From the NCBI GenBank assembly GCA_902478995.1, contig CABSNF010000032.1, positions 1 through 23,830 on the forward strand: a stretch of 23,830 nt of DNA, given 5' to 3'. A program made the translations under genes and the position numbers. This stretch comes from an uncultured Collinsella sp. (lineage in GTDB: Bacteria > Actinomycetota > Coriobacteriia > Coriobacteriales > Coriobacteriaceae). Below the pieces are notes generated by a model. The model was given only the letters and a program-made list of their open reading frames with translations, was not told the origin of the DNA and did no database searches. This document shows positions 14,782 through 22,582 of the stretch, one piece after another (the first letter of the stretch is position 1; every line of letters starts with the position of its first letter).

Positions 14782-15864
14782 ATGGAAATGATTAGACACA
14801 TAAAAAGGGTGGGCATTATCGGTCACTTCGCCGAGGGGCTTGACATGGCGGACGGCCAGATCGTGAAGACTCGTACGGTCCGTGAGCTGCTACGCGATGT
14901 CTGCGGGAATGAGAATGTCCGCTTTGTCGACACACGTGGATGGCAGAAGCATCCCTTTGCCCTTCTGCGCGAATGTATCGAGCTCGCGAAGTTCGCGGAC
15001 GTCCTCGTTATGCTCCCGGCGCACAACGGGGTGAAGGTCTTCGCACCGTTGCTCGTTTTCCTGCGAAATCGATATGGCTGCAAAGCCGTGTACTCGGTTG
15101 TCGGTGGGTGGCTCGCCGAGTTTATCGCTGGACAGTCTTTCCTCACTAAGAACCTCAAATCATTCGATGCGATACTCGTTGAGTCCGACCGAGTTAAAGA
15201 TCTGCTCATCGAGCAAGGCTTCGACAACGTGCTTGTTGTATATAACTACAAGCGTCTGCCTTTGCTGGAGTCCTCCGAGCTTGAGCGGCCGTCCAGTGAG
15301 CCATGGCCTTTAGCAATTTTCTCCCGTATCTATGAGGACAAGGGTATCGATGATGTCGTGTGGGCCGTTCGCGAGGCGAACGGCCGTCTTGGTCGCATCG
15401 CCTTCAAACTCGATATTTACGGAAATGTGCTGCCCGAGTATAAGGAGCACTTCGATGCACTGATGGCCGGCTGTGACATCTCTGAAGTTGCCTACAAGGG
15501 CGTAGCGCCTGCAGGAGAGAGCACGTCTGTCCTTAACGGGTACCTCGCATTGGCCTTTCCAACGAGGTGCCCGGGCGAAGGCGTCCCAGGCACCGTGGTC
15601 GATGCTTACTGTGCCGGTATCCCCGTAATTGCGTCGCAATGGCCAAGTTATGCCGAGATGGTCAAAGAAGGCGAAACGGGCTTGACGTATGAATTCTGCA
15701 ATCGTGAGGCGTTGCTGGATATCCTACTTAATCCCAGGCTGCCCAAGCAGCTGCTTGAAATGAAAAAATCTTGCCTTCACAAGGGGCACGACTACTCGTA
15801 CGAAACGGGCTTGAGGACATTCAAGCTTCTTGTTGAAAGCAATTTCGATGTGCACAAACAATAA
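14782..15864 (+). CDS. Glycosyltransferase family 4 (group 1)
   Basis: A 360-residue GT-B transferase. The N-terminal half is divergent (VGIIGHFAEGLDMADGQIVK). The C-terminal half carries the family signature: LAIFSRIYEDKGIDDVVWAV, then FPTRCPGEGVPGTVVDAYCAGIPVIAS with the E-x7-type nucleotide-sugar motif shifted to a Glu/Asp pair, and GETGLTYEF. It acts on the lipid-linked oligosaccharide in the cytoplasm; donor unknown. ATG at 14782 is 25 nt after the GT2 gene with a weak ribosome site; ATG at 14788 is an alternative. Its 3' end overlaps the next gene by 17 nt. Confidence 0.85.
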   Translation: MEMIRHIKRVGIIGHFAEGLDMADGQIVKTRTVRELLRDVCGNENVRFVDTRGWQKHPFALLRECIELAKFADVLVMLPAHNGVKVFAPLLVFLRNRYGCKAVYSVVGGWLAEFIAGQSFLTKNLKSFDAILVESDRVKDLLIEQGFDNVLVVYNYKRLPLLESSELERPSSEPWPLAIFSRIYEDKGIDDVVWAVREANGRLGRIAFKLDIYGNVLPEYKEHFDALMAGCDISEVAYKGVAPAGESTSVLNGYLALAFPTRCPGEGVPGTVVDAYCAGIPVIASQWPSYAEMVKEGETGLTYEFCNREALLDILLNPRLPKQLLEMKKSCLHKGHDYSYETGLRTFKLLVESNFDVHKQ

Positions 15865-16987
15865 ACCTCAGCGACTGCTCTGCATTGTGTCGAATATGGA
15901 CACAGGTGGTGCTGAAACATTCTTAATGAAGATGTATCGACAGCTAGATCGAACGCGTTATCAGATGGACTTTGTTGTTTCCGGCGATAAGCGAGGCTAT
16001 TACGAAGACGAAATCGAACGCCTTGGAGGCAGAGTTTTTAGAATCACTCGTAAAACGAAAGATTTTTCTGCCTACCGACGCGAGCTCACACTTGCAGTTC
16101 GTGATGATGGATGCCCCAACGTGCTTCGTATTGGATCGGATGCACTTTCAGCAATAGATCTCTGGGTTGCCAAGAAAGCGGGTGCATCTCGACTTTTTAT
16201 GCGTTCAAGTAACGCCAGTGACGGCAAGGGTGTTATTGGTCAGTTTATTCAGAAAGCTATTCGCCGACCTTTGACCTCAATTGCAGATGTAAAGATTGCA
16301 CCTTCTGAACTTGCTGCCGAATATGCTTTTGGTCCTAAAGCCATTAGGCGAGGTGAAGTTCGATATCTTCACAATGCTCTTGATCTTAATCAATATCAGT
16401 TTTCTCTTGAAATGCGTAGGTCAATTCGCAATGAACTCGGTTTAAACGACAATTCTCTTGTTGTTGGACATGTTGGGCGCTTTACTGCTCAGAAGAACCA
16501 TGAATTCCTTCTTAAAGTATTTGCTGAATTACTAAAACAAAGATCTGACGCCCGTCTCGTGTTGGTGGGCATGGGTGAGCTTGAGCACAATATTCGTGAG
16601 CAAGCAAAAGTTTTGGGAGTACTTTCTAATATCATTTTTACTGGCCTGCGCTCTGATATCCCGGCTTTATTGTCTGCATTCGATGTTTTCGTTCTGCCAT
16701 CATTATATGAGGGCATGCCAAATGTCGTAATTGAAGCTCAGGCCGCAGGCCTTCATTGCGTCGTTTCTGACACGGTAACGAGAGAAGTAAATGTCACAGG
16801 CGATGTTGCGTTCCTGCCCTTTACTGATACTGATCTTTGGGTTAATTCGGTGTTGTGTGCTGGCGAAGCAGCAAGAGTTGATAAACGAAATCAGATGGCA
16901 GATGCCGGTTATGACATCAATGAAGAAGTCAAGCGATTCGTTACCCTGGTCTATGGAGCCGACGATAACGCTCGGGAGTTACAGTAA
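15848..16987 (+). CDS. Glycosyltransferase family 4 (EpsF-like)
   Basis: A 379-residue GT-B transferase of capsule/EPS type. It begins with CIVSNMDTGGAETFLMKMY, the usual first strand and glycine loop. The donor domain has VVGHVGRFTAQKNHEFLLK, LVLVGMGELE, FTGLRSDIPALLSAFDVFVL, and PSLYEGMPNVVIEAQAAGL with the conserved Glu pair. I chose ATG at 15848; a TTG at 15830 or 15833 is possible. The gene overlaps the end of the previous one and its stop abuts the EpsG-like gene's start. Codons are visibly richer in A/T than in the glg genes, a sign that this part of the cluster has a different history. Confidence 0.9.
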   Translation: MCTNNKPQRLLCIVSNMDTGGAETFLMKMYRQLDRTRYQMDFVVSGDKRGYYEDEIERLGGRVFRITRKTKDFSAYRRELTLAVRDDGCPNVLRIGSDALSAIDLWVAKKAGASRLFMRSSNASDGKGVIGQFIQKAIRRPLTSIADVKIAPSELAAEYAFGPKAIRRGEVRYLHNALDLNQYQFSLEMRRSIRNELGLNDNSLVVGHVGRFTAQKNHEFLLKVFAELLKQRSDARLVLVGMGELEHNIREQAKVLGVLSNIIFTGLRSDIPALLSAFDVFVLPSLYEGMPNVVIEAQAAGLHCVVSDTVTREVNVTGDVAFLPFTDTDLWVNSVLCAGEAARVDKRNQMADAGYDINEEVKRFVTLVYGADDNARELQ

Positions 16988-18070
16988 ATGATTCCATATT
17001 TAACCTTTATCATCATTGCTGGAATCGTTGCCCTTATCTATAGGGGGGTTTGCGAGGGCGGAGATATCCGAAAGAGCGATGGGCTAAAGGATGTTAACTG
17101 GACGCCGTACGCCGTCTGCCTTTGCGTCGCCCTTATCTGTTTCGTGGCTGTCCGCGATATTACAGTCGGAGCGGATAATCCAAATTACCTCGGATCCTTA
17201 CATTACTATGCGGGCATCTCGTGGGGTGAGGTGTTTACCGCTAAGCTCGTATGGCCATACGATTATGAACCGCTTTACTTCCTGCTTACGAAAATTTGCG
17301 CTCATTTCTATTTATCTGACCATGCATTCTTTTTTATTATCGGTATTTTGATTTATCCACTGGTATTTGATTTTTTTATACGCTATAGCGAATCTCCCTA
17401 TGTCAGCTTTCTTATCTACTGCGCTTTAAGCCTCTTTGCATATAGCCTAGGCGTTTACCGCCAGATGATTGCTCTTTCGATTTGTTTATTTTCAACTCGT
17501 TGGATCGACTCTAATAAACCAATTCCATTTGTTCTCACCATAGTTCTTGCCATGGCCTTCCATTCATCATCGATATGCTTCGCTCTTCTCTGGTTTTACA
17601 AAAAAATAGATGTAATGCACTTACTTAAGATTGCGATTCCTGTCTCCTTTCTCTTCCTTGCTCTTGGGCGCGCTTTGGCAATGGTGGCTGTAAAGATTTT
17701 TCCGCAGTATGCTCATTTTGTTGGTTCTAAATATGATGTTGAAGGCGGAAGCTTTAGCATGCTTGTCATTCTCTTATTTGTGGCGGTTGTTGTTCTTTTC
17801 GCGCTTCGGGATACGAATGATTTCGAAAAAAGTCCTCAAATGGTGAAAGTCTCTATTTTTGCGCTGAGTCTAGCGCTGTGTCTCCAGGCTGCATCATATT
17901 CAATGGTCATCATGGGACGAGTTCTCTCTTATTATTCTATTTTCTTAGCCATTCTTATTCCTTATTTGATGATGCATTGTTTTGGCAGACATGGACGAGT
18001 GCTGAGTTTTTATTTCGTAGTGCCTATCTCAATCGCTTTATTTGCCAACAGTATGGCAACTTTAATTTAG
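16988..18070 (+). CDS. EpsG-family polysaccharide polymerase (Wzy-like membrane protein)
   Basis: A 360-residue integral membrane protein with about ten hydrophobic segments, the first at residues 3-20. After the second segment it carries AVRDITVGADNPNYLGSL and DYEPLYFLLTKI, which match the EpsG signature (Arg, Gly-x-Asp-x-x-x-Tyr, then Glu-Pro-x-Phe). EpsG/Wzy proteins join repeat units outside the membrane into polymer. The ATG at 16988 directly follows the stop of the GT4 gene. Base composition is AT-rich compared with the glg genes. A G6 run (17043-17048) lies near its start. It is the only polymerase candidate in the cluster. Confidence 0.85.
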   Translation: MIPYLTFIIIAGIVALIYRGVCEGGDIRKSDGLKDVNWTPYAVCLCVALICFVAVRDITVGADNPNYLGSLHYYAGISWGEVFTAKLVWPYDYEPLYFLLTKICAHFYLSDHAFFFIIGILIYPLVFDFFIRYSESPYVSFLIYCALSLFAYSLGVYRQMIALSICLFSTRWIDSNKPIPFVLTIVLAMAFHSSSICFALLWFYKKIDVMHLLKIAIPVSFLFLALGRALAMVAVKIFPQYAHFVGSKYDVEGGSFSMLVILLFVAVVVLFALRDTNDFEKSPQMVKVSIFALSLALCLQAASYSMVIMGRVLSYYSIFLAILIPYLMMHCFGRHGRVLSFYFVVPISIALFANSMATLI

Positions 18071-18097
18071 TCATCCACTGTAATTCAGGAGTTTCAA

Positions 18098-19024
18098 GTG
18101 AACAAGCTTTCAAAGTTTATTAATAACCCTTGGATAGCATACGTTTTTGCTGCTGGATATGGGCTCACCAATTGGGTCCCCGATGAGCCCCATCTAAAGG
18201 CAATGTTTAGGGGGACGGTTGGTGAAAAGCTCGATCTTAAAAATCCAAAGACATTCAATGAAAAGCTTCAGTGGCTTAAATTGCATGATAAGAACCCCCT
18301 TTACAACACTCTAGTGGATAAGTATCGAGTGAAACCTTGGGTCGCGGAGCGTATCGGCGTGGAGCATGTCACCAAGACCTACGCGATGTGGGAGGAAGTT
18401 GAGGATATCGATATCACGGATCTTCCTGACCGGTTCGTCCTCAAGACAAATCACGATTGCGGAGGCGTTGCCATCTGCAGCGACCGAAGCACATTTGATC
18501 TCGATGCTGCGAAGAAGAAATTGGCGAAGCACCTTAAGACCAATTACTTCTGGCGTACACGAGAGTGGCCGTATAAGGATGTCAAACCATGTGTTTTCGC
18601 CGAGGAGTATCTTGATCCTTCTGAGGGCAAAAGCGATCTGACTGATTACAAGATTATGTGTTTTGATGGAAAGGCCTGCTGCGAGTTCACTTGCACCGAT
18701 CGATCCGAGGGCGACTTGCGCGTTGATTTCTTCGACCCCGAATGGAACCATCTGCCGTTTACCAGGCATTATCCCAACGCGGACATTCCTCCGAAAGCAC
18801 CTGCAAGCTTGAAACAAATGGTTTCTGACGCTGAGCTGCTATCAAAGGAGATTCCGTTCGTTCGGGCCGACTTTTATGAGGTTGCCGGTCAGTATTACTT
18901 TGGAGAACTGACATTCTTCCCAGGCGGTGGTTTTGAGGAGTTCGACCCTTCCTTGTGGGATGAAAAGCTCGGCTCCTGGATACAACTCCCCGATAGTATC
19001 GGGGGGGGGGTTCTTCCAAAATGA
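18098..19024 (+). CDS. TupA-like ATP-grasp protein with 3' G10 tract (possible phase-variable C-terminus)
   Basis: A 308-residue TupA-like ATP-grasp protein; such proteins are common in capsule clusters and are thought to ligate amino acids or other acids to sugars (family knowledge, substrates mostly unknown). Motifs are FNEKLQWLKLHD, LVDKYRVKPWV, FVLKTNHDCGG (ATP-grasp Lys and glycine loop), VFAEEYLDP, DYKIMCFDGKA, and VRADFYEVAGQYYFGELTFF, which holds the metal-binding Asp and Glu. GTG at 18098 follows AGGAG. Close to the stop the gene contains ten G residues (19001-19010). With ten G the protein ends GGGVLPK. With nine G it would read through into the next TupA fragment and reach about 448 residues. 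The catalytic domain is complete in either state. Confidence 0.88.
   Translation: MNKLSKFINNPWIAYVFAAGYGLTNWVPDEPHLKAMFRGTVGEKLDLKNPKTFNEKLQWLKLHDKNPLYNTLVDKYRVKPWVAERIGVEHVTKTYAMWEEVEDIDITDLPDRFVLKTNHDCGGVAICSDRSTFDLDAAKKKLAKHLKTNYFWRTREWPYKDVKPCVFAEEYLDPSEGKSDLTDYKIMCFDGKACCEFTCTDRSEGDLRVDFFDPEWNHLPFTRHYPNADIPPKAPASLKQMVSDAELLSKEIPFVRADFYEVAGQYYFGELTFFPGGGFEEFDPSLWDEKLGSWIQLPDSIGGGVLPK
19001..19010 (+). repeat. Poly-G tract (G10) near the end of the TupA-like gene
   Basis: Ten consecutive G residues encode Gly codons just before the stop of the TupA-like gene. Mononucleotide G runs of this length are prone to slipped-strand mispairing. Loss of one G fuses this frame to the downstream fragment; gain of one G gives a stop about 20 codons later. 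Confidence 0.9.
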
Positions 19025-19445
19025 AACAACGATATTGTGGGTCCATGGCATTGTGAAACGTGATAACTCTCCGGCAGACTATAAGGTCAGCTGTTTTAAT
19101 GGCGTACCAAAGCTCATCGAAGTTCATCGCGGGCGTTTTTCCAACCATACGTGCGACTATTTCACTCCAAGTTGGGATTCCCTGCCTGATCTCGAATGGG
19201 GCGACATACCCAAGTCCAATTATAAGATCCCTGCTCCTTCGAGACTTAACGAGATGCTCAATTACAGCTCAGTTCTTACCGAAGGGTTCCCAGAAATGCG
19301 CGCTGATTGGTATTTAGCGGGGGATAGGCTCATCTTCGGCGAGCTTACGCTTTTCAACGATGGCGGGTTCGGCGCTATAGATGATGCGGACGACTCTCTT
19401 CTTGGTTCCTTTATTGATCTTGACTTAGCTTTTGGGAAAAAATGA
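19011..19445 (+). pseudogene. Second TupA-like fragment (C-terminal half), out of frame at G10
   Basis: The frame after the G tract encodes about 144 residues that match the C-terminal half of the same ATP-grasp family: DYKVSCFNGVPK, FTPSWDSLPDLEWGDIPKS, and MRADWYLAGDRLIFGELTLF, collinear with DYKIMCFDGKA, DPEWNHLPF and VRADFYEVAGQYYFGELTFF in the gene before it. The N-terminal half with the ATP-binding Lys is absent. No start codon with a ribosome site precedes it. It is in frame with the upstream gene only if the tract has 9 G (or 12, or 6). It may be a decayed duplicate, a phase-variable extension, or the product of recombination between tandem tupA genes. It ends 10 nt before the flippase gene. 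Confidence 0.7.
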
Positions 19446-19455
19446 TTGAAGGAAG

Positions 19456-20892
19456 ATGACTGACGAATTAACTCAAAAGGCTTCTTCGGCTACCAAATGG
19501 TCCCTTGTGACCGAGGTGGTCGTTAAGCTAATATCACCGCTTACCCAGATTGCCCTTGCGCATATTCTTGCACCAGAGGCTTTCGGTGTTGTGGCTACCG
19601 TTACCATGGTAACGAGCTTCGCGGACATGCTTTCGGATGCGGGTTTTCAGAAGTACCTCATCCAGCACGAGTTCAGGGACAAGTCCCATCTCTTCCGAAG
19701 TGCTAACGTCGCCTTTGTGACGAACTTGTTCGTCTCCTTAGCACTCTGGTCTCTCGTAGCTTTATTCAACGAGCCTCTTGCTGCCCTTGTGGGCAACGAT
19801 GGCCTTGGAATCGTCCTCATCGTCGCTTGTGCTTCTCTTCCCCTTACCGCCTTGAGCAGCATCCAGCTTGCGCTGTTTCACAGGGCCTTCTCCTTTAAGG
19901 AGTTATTTGTCGTCAGGGTCGCAGTGGCCCTCGTCCCTTTGTTTGTTACTGTACCCTTAGCGCTTCTCGGTTTCGACTTCTGGTCGCTTGTGATCGGCAC
20001 TATTATCGGCAACTTGGTGAATTCTCTAGTCTTGACCCTTAAGTCGGATTGGAAGCCTTCCTTTTTTTACTCATTTGCCGAATTGAAGGAGATGCTGTCA
20101 TTCAGTTCATGGACGCTTCTCGAGCAGTTTTCCATTTGGCTTACGTCTTGGATGGGAACTTTCATCGTAGGCTCCCTGTTAACTCCGTACTACCTTGGTC
20201 TTTACAAGACATCAATCTCGATGGTCAATACCGGCATGGGCATCATCACGAGTGCGACTACTCCCGTGCTATTTGCCGAACTTTCTCGAAGGCAGAGTGA
20301 CGATGAATCGTTTCAGCTCGCCTTTTTCCATATGCAGGAAAAGGTCGCCTTGTTCGTCGTGCCCCTGGGTTTCGGGATTTTTCTTTACCGTGACTTCGTG
20401 ACTACCTTCGTGCTTGGACCGCAGTGGTCTGAGGGCTCTTTGATGTTTGGTCTATGGGCCTTAAGCAGTGCCGTAGTGATTCCGGTCGGCTATTATGCAA
20501 GCGAGGTCTTCAGAGCTAAGGGCAGACCAAAGCTATCCTTTGCCTCGCAGGTCTCCTATCTCCTAGTCATGGTTCCAGTAACTTACTATGCCGCATCCCT
20601 CGACTTTAATGAGTTTGCGCTCTATAGCTCACTTTTACGTCTGGTAGCCATCGGAATCGACGTCTTCATCCTCAAAGTCTTTATCAAATTCCCTGTTGGC
20701 AAAATGATTGCTCGCTTGCTTCCGATTTTTGCTTGCTCCGTCGTGATGTTCACCTCTGGCTGGGTTCTTGATAGCATCTGTCTCCCGACCATCGCTGGGA
20801 TAATCATGTGTGTGATTGTTTACGCACTGTGCTGCGAGATTTTCCCGTCGACTCGCAAACAACTTAATTCGCTTTATTCGAGATTTCTCTAA
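19456..20892 (+). CDS. Wzx-like oligosaccharide flippase (MOP superfamily)
   Basis: A 478-residue membrane protein with roughly 12-14 hydrophobic segments. The N-terminus TKWSLVTEVVVKLISPLTQIALAHILAPEAFGVVA is the typical first pair of helices of WzxC-type exporters, ending with the LxPEAFG motif. It should flip the undecaprenyl-linked repeat unit across the membrane for the EpsG-like polymerase. ATG at 19456 has GAAGGAAG directly upstream at good spacing, so its start is well supported even though the preceding frame is broken. It is 19 nt before the acetyltransferase gene. Confidence 0.92.
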   Translation: MTDELTQKASSATKWSLVTEVVVKLISPLTQIALAHILAPEAFGVVATVTMVTSFADMLSDAGFQKYLIQHEFRDKSHLFRSANVAFVTNLFVSLALWSLVALFNEPLAALVGNDGLGIVLIVACASLPLTALSSIQLALFHRAFSFKELFVVRVAVALVPLFVTVPLALLGFDFWSLVIGTIIGNLVNSLVLTLKSDWKPSFFYSFAELKEMLSFSSWTLLEQFSIWLTSWMGTFIVGSLLTPYYLGLYKTSISMVNTGMGIITSATTPVLFAELSRRQSDDESFQLAFFHMQEKVALFVVPLGFGIFLYRDFVTTFVLGPQWSEGSLMFGLWALSSAVVIPVGYYASEVFRAKGRPKLSFASQVSYLLVMVPVTYYAASLDFNEFALYSSLLRLVAIGIDVFILKVFIKFPVGKMIARLLPIFACSVVMFTSGWVLDSICLPTIAGIIMCVIVYALCCEIFPSTRKQLNSLYSRFL

Positions 20893-20911
20893 TAGATTGG
20901 CTATGTAACTT

Positions 20912-21442
20912 ATGTTTGGTAAACAAAAACGGGGGGGGTGCCCCGATTGGCAGCGTTATGGAGAAGACGCTTCACTTATGACTGACCACGCCCTCAGATT
21001 TCTATGGGTGCTCCGAAAGACCCAGCGCTCCTCCAATCCTATCTGGAGGTTGATGCTGCAGCATATGCGCGAAAGGTATGGACTCGAGATATCCCGCTCA
21101 AGTGATATCGGACCGGGCCTTTACCTGGGCCACGCTTACAACATCACGGTGAACCCGGAAGCCATCATCGGCTCGAATTGCAACCTGCATAAGGGTGTGA
21201 CCATCGGCCAGGAGAACCGCGGGAAACGCAAGGGTGCTCCGGTAATTGGGGATTGCGTCTGGATTGGCGTCAACGCGACCTTGGTCGGCAAAATCTCGGT
21301 GGGAAACGATGTCCTTATTGCCCCTGGGGCGTACGTGAACTGCGACGTTCCTAGCCACTCGATTGTGCTAGGTAATCCTTGTCGCGTGATTTCTCGAGAT
21401 AACGCAACGGGTGGATATATTAACCGCAAGGTGCAAATTTAG
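20912..21442 (+). CDS. Hexapeptide-repeat (serine acetyltransferase-like) O/N-acetyltransferase, G8 tract in codons 7-9
   Basis: A 176-residue left-handed beta-helix acetyltransferase, acetyl-CoA dependent by family. The N-terminal helical part has DWQRYGEDAS. The coil region runs from GLEISRSSDIGPGLYLGHAYN through AIIGSNCNLHKGVTIG (catalytic His) and PVIGDCVWIGVNATLVGKI to VLGNPCRVI. It is shorter than CysE and lies in a polysaccharide operon, so a sugar acetylase is more likely than cysteine synthesis. The ATG at 20912 has a poor ribosome site. An ATG at 20978 with GGAGAAG upstream is an alternative, but would remove family-conserved N-terminal residues. Codons 7-9 lie on eight G residues (20931-20938); the gene is in frame at G8. 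Confidence 0.82.
   Translation: MFGKQKRGGCPDWQRYGEDASLMTDHALRFLWVLRKTQRSSNPIWRLMLQHMRERYGLEISRSSDIGPGLYLGHAYNITVNPEAIIGSNCNLHKGVTIGQENRGKRKGAPVIGDCVWIGVNATLVGKISVGNDVLIAPGAYVNCDVPSHSIVLGNPCRVISRDNATGGYINRKVQI
20931..20938 (+). repeat. Poly-G tract (G8) at the 5' end of the acetyltransferase gene
   Basis: Eight consecutive G residues fall about 20 nt after the start codon of the acetyltransferase gene, encoding Arg-Gly-Gly. A change of one or two G would frameshift the protein near its N-terminus. The position is the one usual in slip-strand contingency genes. Confidence 0.85.
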
Positions 21443-21472
21443 ATTTCTAACCTACCTAATGAAAGAGATTAT

Positions 21473-22513
21473 ATGAAAACTAGAAAAGTGCTCGTTACCG
21501 GAGCCGCCGGTTTTATCGGCGCGTTTCTCGTCAAGAGATTGCTCGATGAATCTGACGACGTGATCATCGGCCTCGACAACCTCAACAGCTACTATGACCC
21601 CGGTATCAAGGACGCGCGCCTGAACATGCTGGCCGAGGCCGACACAGACGGCCGCTTCACCTTCGTGCGCGGCGACCTGTGCGACGCCGCCCTCATCGAG
21701 CGCCTGTTTGAGGAGAACTGCTTCGACGTCGTGGTGAACCTTGCCGCCCAGGCGGGCGTCCGCTACTCCATCGAGAACCCGCGCGCCTACCTCGAGAGCA
21801 ACCTCGTTGGCTTCTTCAACATCCTCGAGGCCTGCCGCCACCACCCGGTCAGGCACCTGGTCTACGCTAGCTCAAGCTCCGTTTACGGCGGCAACAAGAA
21901 AGTTCCGTTCTCCGAGGAGGACCGCGTCGACTCGCCGGTTTCGCTCTACGCCGCCACCAAGAAGTCCAACGAGCTCATGGCCGCCGCCTACTCCAAGCTC
22001 TATTCCATCCCGGCCACCGGCCTGCGCTTCTTCACCGTGTACGGCCCCATTGGCAGGCCCGACATGGCCTACTTCGGATTCACCGAGAAGCTGCGCCGCG
22101 GCGAGACCATCAAGATCTTCAACATGGGCGACTGCCGCCGCGACTTCACCTACGTCGACGACATCGTCGAGGGCGTCAGGCGCGTCATGGACGCCGCCCC
22201 CGAGGTGAAGATGGGCGAGGACGGGCTGCCCCTCGCCGCGCACCGCGTCTACAACATCGGCAACTCTCATCCCGAGAACCTGCTCGACTTCGTCGACACG
22301 CTGCAACGCGTGCTGGTGGAGGAGGGCGTGCTGCCTGCGGACTACGACTTCGAGGCCCACAAGCAGCTCGTGCCCATGCAGCCGGGCGACGTGCCCGTCA
22401 CCTACGCCGATACCACGGCGCTCCAGCGCGACCTGGGCTACAAGCCCGCGACGCCACTCGAGGACGGCCTGAGGGCCTTTGCCAAGTGGTATAAGCGCTA
22501 CTACAACATTTAG
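21473..22513 (+). CDS. UDP-glucuronate 4-epimerase-like NAD-dependent epimerase
   Basis: A 346-residue short-chain dehydrogenase/epimerase. NAD-binding TGAAGFIG (9-16), LDNLNSYYDPGIKDARL, GDLCD (68-72), NLAAQAGVRYSIENP (89-103), ASSSSVYG (132-139) and the catalytic Tyr159-x-x-x-Lys163 in YAATK are all present, with FFTVYGPIGRPDMAYFGF. The LAAQAGVRYSIENP and YDPxLKxxRL segments are characteristic of UDP-glucuronate/GalA epimerases. With the following UDP-glucose dehydrogenase it would supply UDP-galacturonate. ATG at 21473 follows GAAAGAGA. The gene is markedly GC-rich relative to the genes at 15848-18070. Confidence 0.9.
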   Translation: MKTRKVLVTGAAGFIGAFLVKRLLDESDDVIIGLDNLNSYYDPGIKDARLNMLAEADTDGRFTFVRGDLCDAALIERLFEENCFDVVVNLAAQAGVRYSIENPRAYLESNLVGFFNILEACRHHPVRHLVYASSSSVYGGNKKVPFSEEDRVDSPVSLYAATKKSNELMAAAYSKLYSIPATGLRFFTVYGPIGRPDMAYFGFTEKLRRGETIKIFNMGDCRRDFTYVDDIVEGVRRVMDAAPEVKMGEDGLPLAAHRVYNIGNSHPENLLDFVDTLQRVLVEEGVLPADYDFEAHKQLVPMQPGDVPVTYADTTALQRDLGYKPATPLEDGLRAFAKWYKRYYNI

Positions 22514-22519
22514 GAAATC

Positions 22520-22545
22520 ATGGCCCTGTAACAGGGGCCATTTTT
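22520..22545 (+). terminator. Intrinsic terminator inside the operon, after the epimerase gene
   Basis: ATGGCC plus CT (22520-22527) pairs with AG, one bulged G, then GGCCAT (22533-22541) around a short GTAAC loop, running into five T residues (22541-22545). It begins 7 nt after the epimerase stop and lies 38 nt before the UDP-glucose dehydrogenase start. Confidence 0.8.
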
Positions 22546-22582
22546 CATGCGAATTATTGTTCTTTGACAATTGGAGAATGAC

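Noticed and set aside
20912..21442. CysE, serine acetyltransferase of cysteine synthesis
   Set aside because: It is shorter than CysE, lacks a cysK neighbour and lies between the flippase and sugar-nucleotide genes; a sugar acetyltransferase fits better.
22564..22569. TTGACA before the UDP-glucose dehydrogenase gene as a -35 box
   Set aside because: It is only 13 nt from the ATG, so the -10 box would fall inside the coding region.
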